Source: Strigamia acuminata
Taxonomy: Eukaryota; Arthropoda; Chilopoda; Geophilomorpha; Linotaeniidae
Direction: 5' to 3'
Assembly (NCBI GenBank): GCA_949358305.1
Contig: OX442322.1
Coordinates: 9,672,001-9,736,000, forward strand
Length of the DNA stretch: 64,000 bases
Shown: in pieces, positions 35,901 through 45,974 of the stretch
How the letters are laid out: every line of letters starts with the position of its first letter
Numbering within the stretch: position 1 is the first letter of the stretch
Program-made: the position numbers and the translations under genes
The notes under the pieces: model-generated
The model's database searches: none
Told to the model about the DNA's origin: nothing
What the model saw: only the letters and a program-made list of their open reading frames with translations

Positions 35901-38161
35901 AACCGGTCTTCAGTTGGAACTTCCTCAGCGTGGTTTTCTTCAATGTACTGCCACATTGAGTCGTCATATCGCTTCTTATAATCGTCATTTGAGTCGATTC
36001 TCTTCAATGTGTTGGCTAATTGGTTAAGTGCGAGCTCCCAGTTTGAGTCCAAGTCAGTTTCTTGTCCATTAAAAGGCAGCATCACCTCGTATCTTCCGTC
36101 ATCGAGACGTTTTGTCGTGGCTTCAAATCGATCTCTTGTGAAATCGGATTCTTTTTCACCAGCATTAATCCCAATTGCCTCTAAATTCCAAAGTTTGTCT
36201 AATTGTTCATGGATTTCAATGTTGCAAGTATTACAACATGAAGTCAAATCAGCTTCATCTTCGAATAAATCCGTATTTCCGGCTGCTCCGATAAGCACCC
36301 ATCCAAATAACGTATTTATGAGTCCAAGATCGTCGTTGATTTTCTTTTTGCCATCTTTAATGACTTTCCACCAAGCATCAACTCCCAAAAGAATGTCTAT
36401 TTGAGATGTCTTGGCTGGCAGATCTTCGGCAAGTTCAAGATTAAGCTTCTTCACCTTTTCTATTACCGATGCATTCAAAATGCCCTGCACTTTCGGCAAA
36501 TTTTCCACTGAAAGCATTGATAATTTGAAGTTTTGTGCGTCATTTTTGCTTTGAAGAGTAACGTTGTATACGTCGTAATCAGTGGCAGCAGGCATAGAAT
36601 CGTTGAACCGTTGTGTGGTCGCAGAAATACTGCCGCACTTCTTCAGTTTTAGTCGGTTCACCAGTTCAGTTGTAATGAATGACCGATGGCTACCCGGGTC
36701 AATCATGCCTCGGATGTGGTGTGAACCTCCAGATTTGGTTTTGAGGTCAGCAACAAAAATCATAAGTTGAAGAGAAGTGGATATCGCGCACGAGACGTGT
36801 GTGGTCACTTGCGACTCCTTTGGCTTCTCTGTCGGACTTGGAGAATTGTTCACCTCAGACTTCTTACAAATGGTTGAATGGTGTCTTCCGCCACAATGCT
36901 TGCAGGAAAACTTCACTTTGCAGTCACCAACGCGATGACCTGTTCGAAAACAATTAAAGCAAAGTCTGTTTTTCTTTATCAATTCAATCTTTGCATTGAT
37001 TTCGAACTCCTTTTTGCAAGAACCGCTCAAATGGTCTTCTTGACAAAAAATGCACTTGAGTGCCTTGGAATTCGCAGACTTGTTCTCTTGTCTCGACTCT
37101 GTCTTCACTTTGGAGCTTGAAGACGATTTTGAGTCTTGCGTCGCGGTGCAAGTCGTCATGGATCCTTTAACTTTAGCCTTTTCAACTTCAGACTTTTCCT
37201 TCTTTGCTTTTTCAGATGGAGAAACAGCTTCAGTGCGTTCTGCCATAGCTACTTCCTTTTGAAAAAAGTCAAGCAAAGTCAAAATGTTCTTGCAAGACAG
37301 TCCATGGACTTGGTAAAAACGCAAAGTCATTGGAGCAGGAAACTTGCTAAGAATGTCCGGCATCAGAAATGCACCAGGAATCTTCAGTTGCTCAAGAAGT
37401 CGTATTGTTGAAGAAATTTTCGTCAAATTTGCTTTCAACACCTTTGTCGGGTATATGCTTGAAACAGTCTTCAAGTCTCGAATGGATTGGATGAGAGCCG
37501 TCTGTTGCGCATCCTCATCGCCATAGTTACGATCAAGTTCTTCCCGTGCCAAGTCATAGGATTCCTCGATCAAAGGAAAGGTGGAAATCAAAGCCGCAGC
37601 CTCACCTGTGCACATAGTTTGAAGGTATTGCAACTTTTCAACACTGCTCAGATCTGGGTCATTATGAACAGAAGTTTCAAAGTTGCTCTTAAACGTCTTG
37701 TATTTGATTATCTCCCCGTCAAACTTTACAGATTCAAGTTTGGGCAACTTGGAATTCTTGCGGAAAGAAGTCGAAGTATTCAAGGATGTATTTGCACCGG
37801 AAACTGTAGACATGTTGAGTCTTCCTCCAAGGGTTGGAAGAGACCGCTTTGAAACCTCCCACCTTCTTCGGAGAAGTTCCACTCTCGTTTGTGATGATTC
37901 CAGTTTCTCGACACTCTCAAGGTAAAACGCGTGCTCACAGTAGACTTGAAGCTCGTTCAGGCCATTTACAACGCGTGTCTCTTTCAGATTCGCAGTAAGC
38001 AGAAGCGCTTCTAACTCTCCTGGATCGCTCGTCTTCTCCGACAAAGACAGCAAGTCGTTGAGAGATGAAAGTTGTGCTTCCCACCTGGTCTCTAGTATTT
38101 CAATTTGCTCCACAGTGAGTAAATCGCGTTCGGAAGTTTCTGTTTCTCTATCTCTCTCCAT
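32921..38161 (-). CDS. Nested B element Gag-Pol polyprotein
   Basis: 1746 residues in one frame. An acidic N-terminus and DUF1759-type Gag are followed by zinc knuckles at 370-382, 401-414 and 420-432. The DUF1758-like protease has D488 in IDPGSHRS. Reverse transcriptase has FRVVFNASS, IADIKQAFLQV and YMDD at 911-914. The Pao-type RNase H follows (EVFCDAS, LELTAAVVG, YFSDST). Integrase has a zinc finger of the H2C2 kind, then D1452, D1515 and E1565, and the protein ends in a DUF5641-like domain (WPLARI, RSVRHIRALELD). The order reverse transcriptase then integrase with these domains defines BEL/Pao. The frame looks intact throughout. The ATG chosen gives the same N-terminal architecture as element 2. 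Confidence 0.96.
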   Translation of the reverse strand: MERDRETETSERDLLTVEQIEILETRWEAQLSSLNDLLSLSEKTSDPGELEALLLTANLKETRVVNGLNELQVYCEHAFYLESVEKLESSQTRVELLRRRWEVSKRSLPTLGGRLNMSTVSGANTSLNTSTSFRKNSKLPKLESVKFDGEIIKYKTFKSNFETSVHNDPDLSSVEKLQYLQTMCTGEAAALISTFPLIEESYDLAREELDRNYGDEDAQQTALIQSIRDLKTVSSIYPTKVLKANLTKISSTIRLLEQLKIPGAFLMPDILSKFPAPMTLRFYQVHGLSCKNILTLLDFFQKEVAMAERTEAVSPSEKAKKEKSEVEKAKVKGSMTTCTATQDSKSSSSSKVKTESRQENKSANSKALKCIFCQEDHLSGSCKKEFEINAKIELIKKNRLCFNCFRTGHRVGDCKVKFSCKHCGGRHHSTICKKSEVNNSPSPTEKPKESQVTTHVSCAISTSLQLMIFVADLKTKSGGSHHIRGMIDPGSHRSFITTELVNRLKLKKCGSISATTQRFNDSMPAATDYDVYNVTLQSKNDAQNFKLSMLSVENLPKVQGILNASVIEKVKKLNLELAEDLPAKTSQIDILLGVDAWWKVIKDGKKKINDDLGLINTLFGWVLIGAAGNTDLFEDEADLTSCCNTCNIEIHEQLDKLWNLEAIGINAGEKESDFTRDRFEATTKRLDDGRYEVMLPFNGQETDLDSNWELALNQLANTLKRIDSNDDYKKRYDDSMWQYIEENHAEEVPTEDRFLKKGIYNIPHHPVIKEDRETTKFRVVFNASSAKKGKRSLNDCLFPGPSLNPDLILVMVRFRLYCIPIIADIKQAFLQVMINPTHRNFLRFLWVSKQYFKNPYSWRNLWNNIMILRMIVVPFGVISSPFLLCATIRKQADQYKETHPKEVDALDAGIYMDDLTSVGDHTTDTTKHCEELKMILDDGKLPLVKWATANEKVFNDIKEKGFHMRSDEFCEQGVIKMLGILWDTQEDVLIFRIPQMDIIPNTRREVLSLVASIFDPMGLISPVVLKMRLLLQDICLRTKNWDGRISDSEKQEIDEWSRDIQKLKDYKVPRWLETYSNEELSIEVFCDASTKAFGCAIFIVNNKGKRTLLLSKCRLAPAKKITLPRLELTAAVVGVRMCQYLTNNFLPGYPIKDIRYFSDSTITLAWINSKKNEWKPYVSNRVQEIVSSSDASQWSHIPTEFNPADLLTRPHDAKTLMTNKLWWNGVDVSKIEKVEVVQEKLPEEEKRIVVMNVQVKETFISKFFKRYRNFNRLVRVFSYILRWKSHRFRGEDLAQREMESSQIRILQFSQEIYFREEIEAVRNKTEVERYSPLKNFEYFLDEDGLLRLRSRLRLSLLSFDEKYPILLHNESWVTRLIIRKTHLDLMHGDLSETLYRIREKFWVLRGRRTIQTVIRECSVCRRTKLARNNPSTGELPKERVTPAAPFQHTGIDHLGPIFVGKDKKRLKKTYILLFTCMVTRSLHLEVSEDLSTEKFLLAFRRFCARYGCPAKVFSDNSKTFEKGSTQIQSWGKLIGRSDIKTFLSEKRIVWTFIPPLSPWMGGAWERLVRSVKDKLWKTLLRHTVDLETLQTLVLEISSVLNSRPLSYVHENIDGGRILSPENFLTGGMPKYMINKTLNAIKKSDLRKLDKKRRQFIWDFWSIWKHSYLMQLRNFYETKGDKSFQNPKIDQIVLLEKMGTNPYFWPLARIKQVFPGDDGLIRIVSVVLPDGRELRRSVRHIRALELD

Positions 38162-39071
38162 CTCAAATTCACGGCTGTAAAATATGAAACAGAAGATAAT
38201 ATTTTGAACAACAAAACACTTCGCTTTAAACTTAAAAAGAATATAACTTAAACTTTATACTTGAAAAGAATAAAATTCACAATCATTCACTTTAAAAGAA
38301 CAGAATTTTTCAAAGTTTTCTTGCCCAAACGACAAAAAACCTTGAAAATACACAAGAATATCGAGTGTTTTAGCAATCAAGGATGCTAAAACAAACGAGC
38401 GACCTTGATCACGTATTAAAAACGTGACTCAAAAAGTCCTGCACAAGTTTGAAATACTTCGGCGATTCGTTTTGAACGAATGTCACCAAAGTTGACTATC
38501 AAAATTTCACGATAATAACTGACAGCTCTTGCAATGAAAGACTGAACAGTTTCTAACTCCAAAAAATCTAAATCTCCCCTGGTTAAGCCAGTTATATGGA
38601 GATGCATGCACAAAATTCAAGAAAGCACTTGAAAAATTCACAATAAAATACACTTTCAGTGAATTTTCCCTCAAAACTAGCTTAGGAAACAGCAAAAACA
38701 GCTTTGAAATACCCAATACAATACCCTCATGCAACCAAAATCTTAAAAGTACAAGCACTGAATGAAAAACACAAGAATAAGTAATTATTTCAGGGGCAAA
38801 TCGGCTTTCCAGCACAGCGCGTTGTGTAATCCAAGATGTCGACCGAAGAATCTCGTTGCTTGCACAGAAATGTTCGTGATCGACGCCAAATAAATCCCCG
38901 TTGTGGCTGTTGCCACGTTGAACGACGACCATTCTAGCAGACGACGACTCACGGACGTATTTTCCGTCAATCGCACCAGATGCACGGTTGAACGTATCAA
39001 AGATGAACCGGAAAAAACTCACAAGAAGCAGACGAAATCCATGGTCACGTGCACCAAAAATTCTTATTCGA
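38162..39071 (-). other. Leader and primer site of nested B element
   Basis: About 0.9 kb between the 5' LTR and gag. The primer site on the minus strand, 39056 down to 39034, reads TGGTGCACGTGACCATGG and on, again tRNA-His-like, 15 bases from the LTR. ACACAACGC lies at 38827-38819. A 171-codon open frame spans 39022-38507 without any domain I know. Confidence 0.65.
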
Positions 39072-40543
39072 TGTTGCGGTCAGTCAACAGGAACAGAGAA
39101 GAACTGAGATGTGGCGATTCGAAACTCCCGCCAACAAACTCAAACGATCGTATAGTGAAATTCGTACGTGTACCGTGTGGAAATGCACTTGATTCGCCTC
39201 AAAATCTCCTGTTACATGAAGGTTTAACTGTTGGAAACACTTTTGCATGGTATCCAAGTGCTTGCTGATCCATTGGCCAGTCTGGGAAAAATGGTTCTCT
39301 ACTCAGGACACATTGGAAATGGGTCAAAAGCAGAAAATACAAGAGTTAACATTAACACGACTATTTTAATCAAATATAAAATGGCAACTGAATAATTACA
39401 CATTATCAATCAAAAGGCACGCAACAAGCCAATTGTCGTCAAAGTACAATAAAGAAAATACTCCGTTGCCACGGAAACGGAGGAAATGCAATTTCAAGCA
39501 AAGACAACAAATTACGAGAAATGTATTAAAAATAATGTGTAATAGCTCAAAATGAGCACAAAAAACTCAGGAATAATAAAGTCTATCGTAACAACAAAAT
39601 TCGTTAATCAAAACACTGAGAAAACAGCGAAAACAGTGATCGCTAGGCAGACAATTGGGCCTAACCAATCAAAGACAAGCAAAATGACATAATCATCAAG
39701 TTTGAATTCAAAGTCACACACAACACCAAATAAGTAAAGATTTTGCATTGAAATACATTAAAACTAAATAGTACTAACACCAATTGAGATATAAAAACAA
39801 AGCGACATGAAAGATTTACAAATCATCGGCAAAATCCAACATGGCGTCCGGTAAACTCTACATTGGCGGCAAAACACAAGGTTTGAATTTCAACACAAGA
39901 AATAACTTATGTAAACACTTTGAAATAAGTAAATAAGTTCAGGGAATGTAATTTCCCGCAAAACAAGACACTTTTTAATGAAAGAACACTTGAAATCAAC
40001 CGCAAATCGAACGAAACGATCTTGGACGGCAACGCACATGCGGGGTCCGTCACGATCGCTCGTAGCAGAAAAACGGCTGTTCCGGGACGAAATTAGAGTG
40101 CACGAATCAACAGATCACCCCCAAATTAGTCTAAAACAATGTCAAAAACAATTCTAACCATCAAAATTCCGTCCAAACGGAAGGTTAGAAGTTTGAACAA
40201 AAACCGAACTAGAACTTGAAATATGACGTCACGTCGATAACACTAGTGAACTGTTTAACGACAAATGCACCAAATTTCACCCGAAATCACACAAATTGAT
40301 AGAAAATGAATAAAGTAACACAAAATCACGCAATAAACACTAGAAATAAATGCAATAAACAATGGAATATCACATTTCATCAAACATCAGTATCTGAAAG
40401 CACTAAAAACATTTTAATAATGCAAAAATCCTGTAAATAAAAACTGAAATGTTATGCAAAATAAAACACACTTTGGAAACATTTATTCAGACACAAATTG
40501 GCAATAAAAGTAGTTTCTAAATTATTCCACGTTGTTTGCAACA
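39072..40543 (-). repeat. 5' LTR of nested B element
   Basis: 1472 bp, identical by eye to 31391-32862. The next four bases, 40544-40547, are the second GGTC. Confidence 0.95.
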
Positions 40544-40547
40544 GGTC

Positions 40548-43250
40548 TCAGAAGAATATTTCCAAGAAGGATATTCTTGGCAGAATTTGTGGGATCACCT
40601 GGTCGTTTTAAGAATGATAGTCGTCCCTTTCGGGGTGAATTCGTCGCCATTCTTGTTGTGCGCTGTCATCCGCGCGCAAGGGCGATTGTATTTGGTGCTT
40701 TTCCCCAAAGAGGCAGACGCCCTTGATAAGGGCATCTACATGGACGACTTGACGTCCGGGGCCGATGGAACCCAAAAGACAGTTAGGCACTGTGTCAATC
40801 TACGCAGGATCCTTGACGAGGGAAAGATGCCTCTCGTCAAGTGGGCAGCATCAAAGGCAGAAGTCTTTGATGCACTCAAAGACAAGGATTTCCACATGCG
40901 TGCAGACAAGTTTGAAGATCTAGGAGTTGTCAAGATGCTGGGCATCCTTTGGAGCGTCCAAGATGATACGCTAATGTTCAGGATCCCGACCGGTGTTGAG
41001 ATTCCCCAGTCAAGGAGGGGCATTCTGTCATTATTGGCATCAGTCTTCGACCCCTTGGGGTTGATAGCTCCAGTCATTTTGCGGATGAAACTACTTTTAC
41101 AGAGTATGTGGGGTCGCGACATCAAATGGGACGACATAATCTCAGAAGAGAACCGAGAGATAGTGGCAAAATGGTACGCCGATCTTCAGCGCCTCACCGA
41201 AGCCCGGGTGAAGCGTTGGATGGGGACGTACTCGGGCCAAGAAATGGACATTGACGTCTTTTGCGACGCAAGTCCACAAGCGTACGGGTGCGCGATCTAC
41301 GTTCGAGCTGCGTCAGGCGCGACCCAACTGCTCTTGAGCAAAAGCAGAATTGCCCCCACCACCAAGTTGACTTTGCCACGCCTAGAATTGACCGCAACTG
41401 TTGTTGGAGTCCGGATGGTGGAGTACATCCTAGAGGATTTCCTACCAGGTTATCCAATCGGGAAGATAAGGTATTACTCAGACTCAATGGTTGCGCTCGG
41501 GTGGTTGAAGTCTGATAAGAACAGGTGGAAGCCATATGTCTCCAACAGAGTGGCAGAAGTTCTTGAAAAGTCAAGTCCGAGTCAGTGGGCATACGTCCCG
41601 ACGGACCGGAATCCAGCGGACGTATTGACACGCCCATGCGAGGCAAAGAACCTTTTGGCCAACCGTCTCTGGTGGGACGGGCCCGGTCAGTTGGAAGACC
41701 TCGCGGACGAACCTGAGGACGTTGACCTCCCAATGGAAGAGGCAAAAAAGGAAAAGGTAGCTTTGGTTGCGTCAGATGGAGAAGCGCATATGTGCGAGGT
41801 TTTCAAGCGATTTAGTAGTTTTAATCGCCTCGTGCGAGTTTTCGCGCTCATGCGGCGCTGGCTTCCTTTTTTCGCCCGCGGGAGGGACCTCGAGGTTCTC
41901 GAGATAGAAGTTGCCGAGGAAAGAGTCATCCGCTTGGCTCAGGTCTTGAGTTTTCCAGACGAAAGACAAGCCGCAATGTTGAAAGAGAAAGTGGCAAAGG
42001 GCTCTATCCTGAAAAATTTCGACGTTTTTCTGGATGAGAGAGATTTACTAAGACTAAGGAGCCGTCTAGGGAAGTCAGCGCTTCCCTTCGACGAGGCATT
42101 TCCCATCATTTTACACCCGGATAGTTGGGTAACAAGACTAATCATCAAGAAGGTCCACTTACAGCTCCTGCATGGTGAGCTGAGTGAGACGTTTTACCGG
42201 TTGAGAGACAAGTATTGGATTGTAAGAGGACGCCGAACGGTCAAGGCTGTGATCCGGAGTTGCTTGGTCTGCAAACGAGAGCGGTTGGAACGCAATAACC
42301 CAGCCACTGGTGACCCTCCTATGGAGCGCGTCACGCCGGCAGCCCCGTTCCAGCATACAGGAATTGACCACCTCGGCCCTCTCACAGTCAAGCATAAGGA
42401 GAAAGGAAGAAAAGTCTATATTCTGTTGTTTACCTGCCTAGTAACACGAGCGATCCATTTGGAAGTCTCTGAGAACCTTTCGGTGGAAAAGTTCCTTCTG
42501 GCCTTCCGTCGTTTCGGCGCCAGATTTGGGTACCCGGCGAAAGTGTTCTCCGCCAACTCCAAAACTTTCGAGCGAGGAAGCCAGGAGATACAGTCGTGGG
42601 GTAAATTGCTGACCAAGGATGGGATCCGGACGTTCCTTTCGGAGAAGAGAGTGGTTTGGTCGTTCATCCCACCATTGTCACCTTGGGCTGGAGGAGCCTG
42701 GGAGAGACTTGTGCGTTCGGTGAAAGATAAACTACGTAAGATGCTGCTGCGTAGGACGGTAGACTTGGAGACGCTTCAGACGCTAGCCGTCGAGATAAGC
42801 TCCATGCTTAACTCAAGGCCCCTGTCTTACGTGCATGAGGAGGTTGACGGCGGGAGAATTCTCAGCCCTGAGAACTTTCTCACTGGAGGAATGCCCAAGT
42901 GGGTTATCAACCGTCCACTGCACGCGATACAGAAGAAAGACCTACGGAGATTGGATAGAAAAAGACGACTTTTCGTTTGGGAGTTCTGGCGGATTTGGCG
43001 CGAGAGTTACCTGAAACAGCTAAGAAATTTTCATGAAGTCAAGGGTGACTCCCGTTTCAAGAATCCGGAAGTCGACCAGATAGTATTGTTGGAAAAGGTC
43101 GGCTGCAATCCGTACTTCTGGCCGCTGGCACGGGTCATCGAAGTCCTACCAGGCGAAGATGGTTTTGTGCGCGTCGTGAGAGTGGTTACAGCCAATGGAA
43201 AGGAATATCGACGCTCGGTCAAACACGTAAGGGCTTTGGAGCTGGACTAG
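40548..43250 (+). CDS. Element 2 Gag-Pol, 3' part (reverse transcriptase, RNase H, integrase)
   Basis: About 900 residues continuing the frame of 28817-31390. The YMDD box of reverse transcriptase is at 40737-40748. RNase H follows with DVFCDAS, LELTATVVG and YYSDSM. Integrase has GIDHLGP with its aspartate at 42366, but the second catalytic position (42552-42554) is GCC, so S-A-N stands where the nested B element and the pol at 48005 have S-D-N. The glutamate in GGAWERL is at 42702. The C-terminus is DUF5641-like, ending HVRALELD. The D-to-A change should abolish strand transfer by this protein. Since element 2 did integrate, the change came afterwards or integrase came from another copy. 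Confidence 0.94.
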   Translation, partial: SEEYFQEGYSWQNLWDHLVVLRMIVVPFGVNSSPFLLCAVIRAQGRLYLVLFPKEADALDKGIYMDDLTSGADGTQKTVRHCVNLRRILDEGKMPLVKWAASKAEVFDALKDKDFHMRADKFEDLGVVKMLGILWSVQDDTLMFRIPTGVEIPQSRRGILSLLASVFDPLGLIAPVILRMKLLLQSMWGRDIKWDDIISEENREIVAKWYADLQRLTEARVKRWMGTYSGQEMDIDVFCDASPQAYGCAIYVRAASGATQLLLSKSRIAPTTKLTLPRLELTATVVGVRMVEYILEDFLPGYPIGKIRYYSDSMVALGWLKSDKNRWKPYVSNRVAEVLEKSSPSQWAYVPTDRNPADVLTRPCEAKNLLANRLWWDGPGQLEDLADEPEDVDLPMEEAKKEKVALVASDGEAHMCEVFKRFSSFNRLVRVFALMRRWLPFFARGRDLEVLEIEVAEERVIRLAQVLSFPDERQAAMLKEKVAKGSILKNFDVFLDERDLLRLRSRLGKSALPFDEAFPIILHPDSWVTRLIIKKVHLQLLHGELSETFYRLRDKYWIVRGRRTVKAVIRSCLVCKRERLERNNPATGDPPMERVTPAAPFQHTGIDHLGPLTVKHKEKGRKVYILLFTCLVTRAIHLEVSENLSVEKFLLAFRRFGARFGYPAKVFSANSKTFERGSQEIQSWGKLLTKDGIRTFLSEKRVVWSFIPPLSPWAGGAWERLVRSVKDKLRKMLLRRTVDLETLQTLAVEISSMLNSRPLSYVHEEVDGGRILSPENFLTGGMPKWVINRPLHAIQKKDLRRLDRKRRLFVWEFWRIWRESYLKQLRNFHEVKGDSRFKNPEVDQIVLLEKVGCNPYFWPLARVIEVLPGEDGFVRVVRVVTANGKEYRRSVKHVRALELD

Positions 43251-43280
43251 CGTGGTCGAGTCGCTTAGGCCGGCTGTCCG

Positions 43281-43302
43281 CTTCTTTTTCGGCTGGCAGC
43301 GA
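43281..43302 (+). promoter_or_regulatory. Pyrimidine tract before 3' LTR of element 2
   Basis: CTTCTTTTTCGGCTGGCAG followed by CGA abuts the LTR, with no purine run. Confidence 0.55.
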
Positions 43303-44874
43303 TGTTGCGAGCAAGAACGCAACAAAAAGATCTGGAGATTTCACGTTGTTTATTTTCTGAAAGAGAGAAAAGGCTTTTTAATTTTGTTGTCAAGTTTGAA
43401 TAGATTTGCAACTCTTATCTGACATGTCCAGTTGGTTTGCTGCCTTGTTGTCACGATCCTGGAAGTTCAAGGGGGTTGTCACTTCGCTTGCCACACCTGG
43501 AATGTTTGGAAGTTGTGTTTTTAGTCTTTTGGCATTGTTTTATGTGTCTTTTTCACTTGTTTGTGTTATTTCTAGTATTTATAAGTTTTCTCCTGTTTCC
43601 AGTTCACTTGTGAGAGAGATAGGCGTGCATCGGCAAGATGGCCGCCATAGCATAAGTGAGCTGGGAAACAGGAGAACTTGAAATAAGCACAATTGCAGTT
43701 TTAGTGCTTGTTTCACTGGTAATTTAATTTATACTAACTTGTATTGGTGTTTAAGGTAGTCCACAGGTGTCTTGGGTCGCTGGATGGACGTTGGACATCG
43801 TTTGTGAGCGTTTGCGAGCGTCGGGCGTGAGCGCACGCCTTGCGACGCCTCTCGTGGTCGTATGGGTCCTGCAAATGAGTTGAATCGGTCGGGTTTCAAT
43901 GTCCAAGCACTGGGAAAGCTGTACTAACCGTTCTAGGACGCAGATCCATCGTTGAGAAGGCCTGTGAGTCGCTCGCGACCTTGTCTGGCTCCATTCACGT
44001 CATTTTGGCAGTTGCATGGTCGCCATCTTAGATTTGGTGCTGCACTGGTGCCCTGTTATTGTTTCTTTTGGGGTTTTAATGGAACCTGGACATAGGGAAT
44101 ATTTACTAGTTATTGTTTGTATATTTACCAATATTAGTTGTTGTTAATCTAAGCTTTTACCTTTGTTATTGCATGGTTGTTAAGGGGTTAAAACTGTGAC
44201 ACGTTGCGCCCTCTTTTGGTGGTGATTGGGTTTGGGCTCAGCATTGTGTTTTGAGTGTAACTAATGTTAGTTTTAGCCTTTGAATTATTTGTTAAGTTTA
44301 AGTGAAGTGCTGTTTGCACAGGTCATACTGTTATCAAGGTGTTAGGTTAAGTTTTGTCTTTATTTATGTTAAGTTTGACATCTGTTGTAGATATACGGAA
44401 ACCTTGTCGGCACTATTGTTATTATTCAAATCTGTATTGTTTGGTCACTGACATTTATTGTAATCAGGTGACCAGTTGTTAAGAGTAGGTTGCTAAAGAA
44501 GCAACAGTTGTTATCAGTTGTTAAGTATTAAATCCAGTTGATATTTTTCCTCCTTCTTTGGATAATTTATTCCTGGGTTTCTTTTACTTCAATAAACATG
44601 ATGACTTGTGAGTAGAGAGCTTTGCCTGCTCTCCTCCTCCCTGGGAGCACGGAATTTCTACCCCGCAGCTAAAGAGGTTTTGCCAATCACTTCATCTAAA
44701 TGCAGTCAGGCCTAGTTTCATGCAGTCAGGCCTAACCCTTCTTCAAGTTAGGCTTATGCTCAGAGAGAGGATTTCAACTTGTCTCTTCAACCACTATACA
44801 GTCTCGGGCGGTTTCCAGAGTTTGGTGACCAATTCGCCAGTTTTTTCCTGTGAGATCCAAGGTTGTTTGCTACA
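43303..44874 (+). repeat. 3' LTR of element 2
   Basis: 1572 bp matching 26502-28073 with one difference noticed. It is followed by the second GCGG and then element 5. Confidence 0.95.
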
Positions 44875-44878
44875 GCGG

Positions 44879-44908
44879 TGTAACTGGAGTGGTTACTGGC
44901 AGTGACAT
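44879..44908 (-). pseudogene. Element 5 gag, first codons
   Basis: The ATG at 44908-44906 and the next codons match the start of the element 3 gag. The rest lies at 26501 and below, across element 2. Confidence 0.9.
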
Positions 44909-45974
44909 TTTTCAGATAAGTAAACTTTGACAACTGGAATTGATTCTTTGTGTAAAAATAAAATCTCCTTTTCCAGTTGGATCTCAACCCAACGGACGAC
45001 ACACTAAGGGCAAAGCAGAGACACCAACAAACAAAAAGGACGGATTTGACTTACACACTCGAATTTCGACCTCGAAATCCCACGTTCAAGGATCGATGCG
45101 ACAGCGCTTAATTTATGTGAGCTAACTATTGACTTTGGAGATGACAAGGACCCCCAAAACCCCCGAGTCACAATAAATTTCGATACGCTTATATCTACGG
45201 AAATGCACACTGGCGTAATTAAGACGACAATTGCTCTCTGCCTAATGCAGTAATGGCGAGCGAACTTGAGTATTTGCCCAGATTCAATTGTAGATTTAAC
45301 AACCAAATTGCAAACAAAACACTCCTAACTGAATTATTCTCGAAAATCTTTTCTTATTAGACCAAAACTGATCACTTGAATAAGACTTTGCTAAATAAAC
45401 GATTTGTTTTCCCCCAAAGACCCGACTGAATGCTGGACATATACTTAAGAAGATTATATACAATTTATTTGAGACAAAATTATAAATATAAATCTTTGAT
45501 TCAGATGGACATTGCATTGCGTTGTGTGATGATTGACGACTAGTTGACAGCCAGGAACTTCTGCGACCAGTGGTGCACTGTGGCTTGAACTCCACACTGA
45601 GGACGTTGTCCACTCTTAGGAGATCCGCTGCCACGATGACACAAGACGGGGAAAGGACGATTTGCTCCAAGCAGGCGAATTTACTGCACGGCTCACTGAC
45701 ACCTGGCACAAACTCGTGTGCGCACTTGAAGACAGACGGCGCTAAGCAGCTGGAAACACCTGATGCACTTGAAATACACCTTTCTGCACTCTCACAAGAT
45801 ACGTGACCGCAACTGACCGGAGGTACGAGCGTACAACGGCGCACGGACGACACGCATACAAAAAGCACTGATGCTTGTCACTTGAAATGAGAGCAAATCA
45901 TAAATCACACAATAAACCTGGCACAGACTCGAATTCGCGATGACACGAAGTATCCTGGTCACTGGGACCAAAAA
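44909..45974 (-). other. Leader and primer site of element 5
   Basis: Reverse match of the element 3 leader, without a copia insertion. The primer site spans 45970 down to 45950 and the motif ACACAACGCAATG is at 45527-45515. It shows what the element 3 leader looked like before copia-1 arrived. Confidence 0.8.

Larger units (their letters stand above)
31391..40543 (-). mobile_element. Nested complete BEL/Pao element of family B
   Basis: Two 1472-bp LTRs at offset 7681 flank an unbroken 1746-codon ORF on the minus strand. GGTC is duplicated at 31387-31390 and 40544-40547, inside the reverse transcriptase of element 2. LTR ends are TGTTGC and GCAACA, a perfect inverted pair. The LTRs read identically and the catalytic residues checked are present, so this is the best candidate for an active autonomous BEL element here. 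Confidence 0.97.
26502..44874 (+). mobile_element. Element 2: complete BEL/Pao element (family A), split by a nested B element
   Basis: 1572-bp LTRs at offset 16801 flank a leader and a Gag-Pol frame. GCGG is duplicated at 26498-26501 and 44875-44878 in the gag of element 5. The coding frame is interrupted at 31390 by a 9153-bp nested B element and continues at 40548 in the same frame. I see one difference between the LTRs, C at 26683 against T at the matching base. The second catalytic aspartate of integrase is alanine. Confidence 0.95.
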
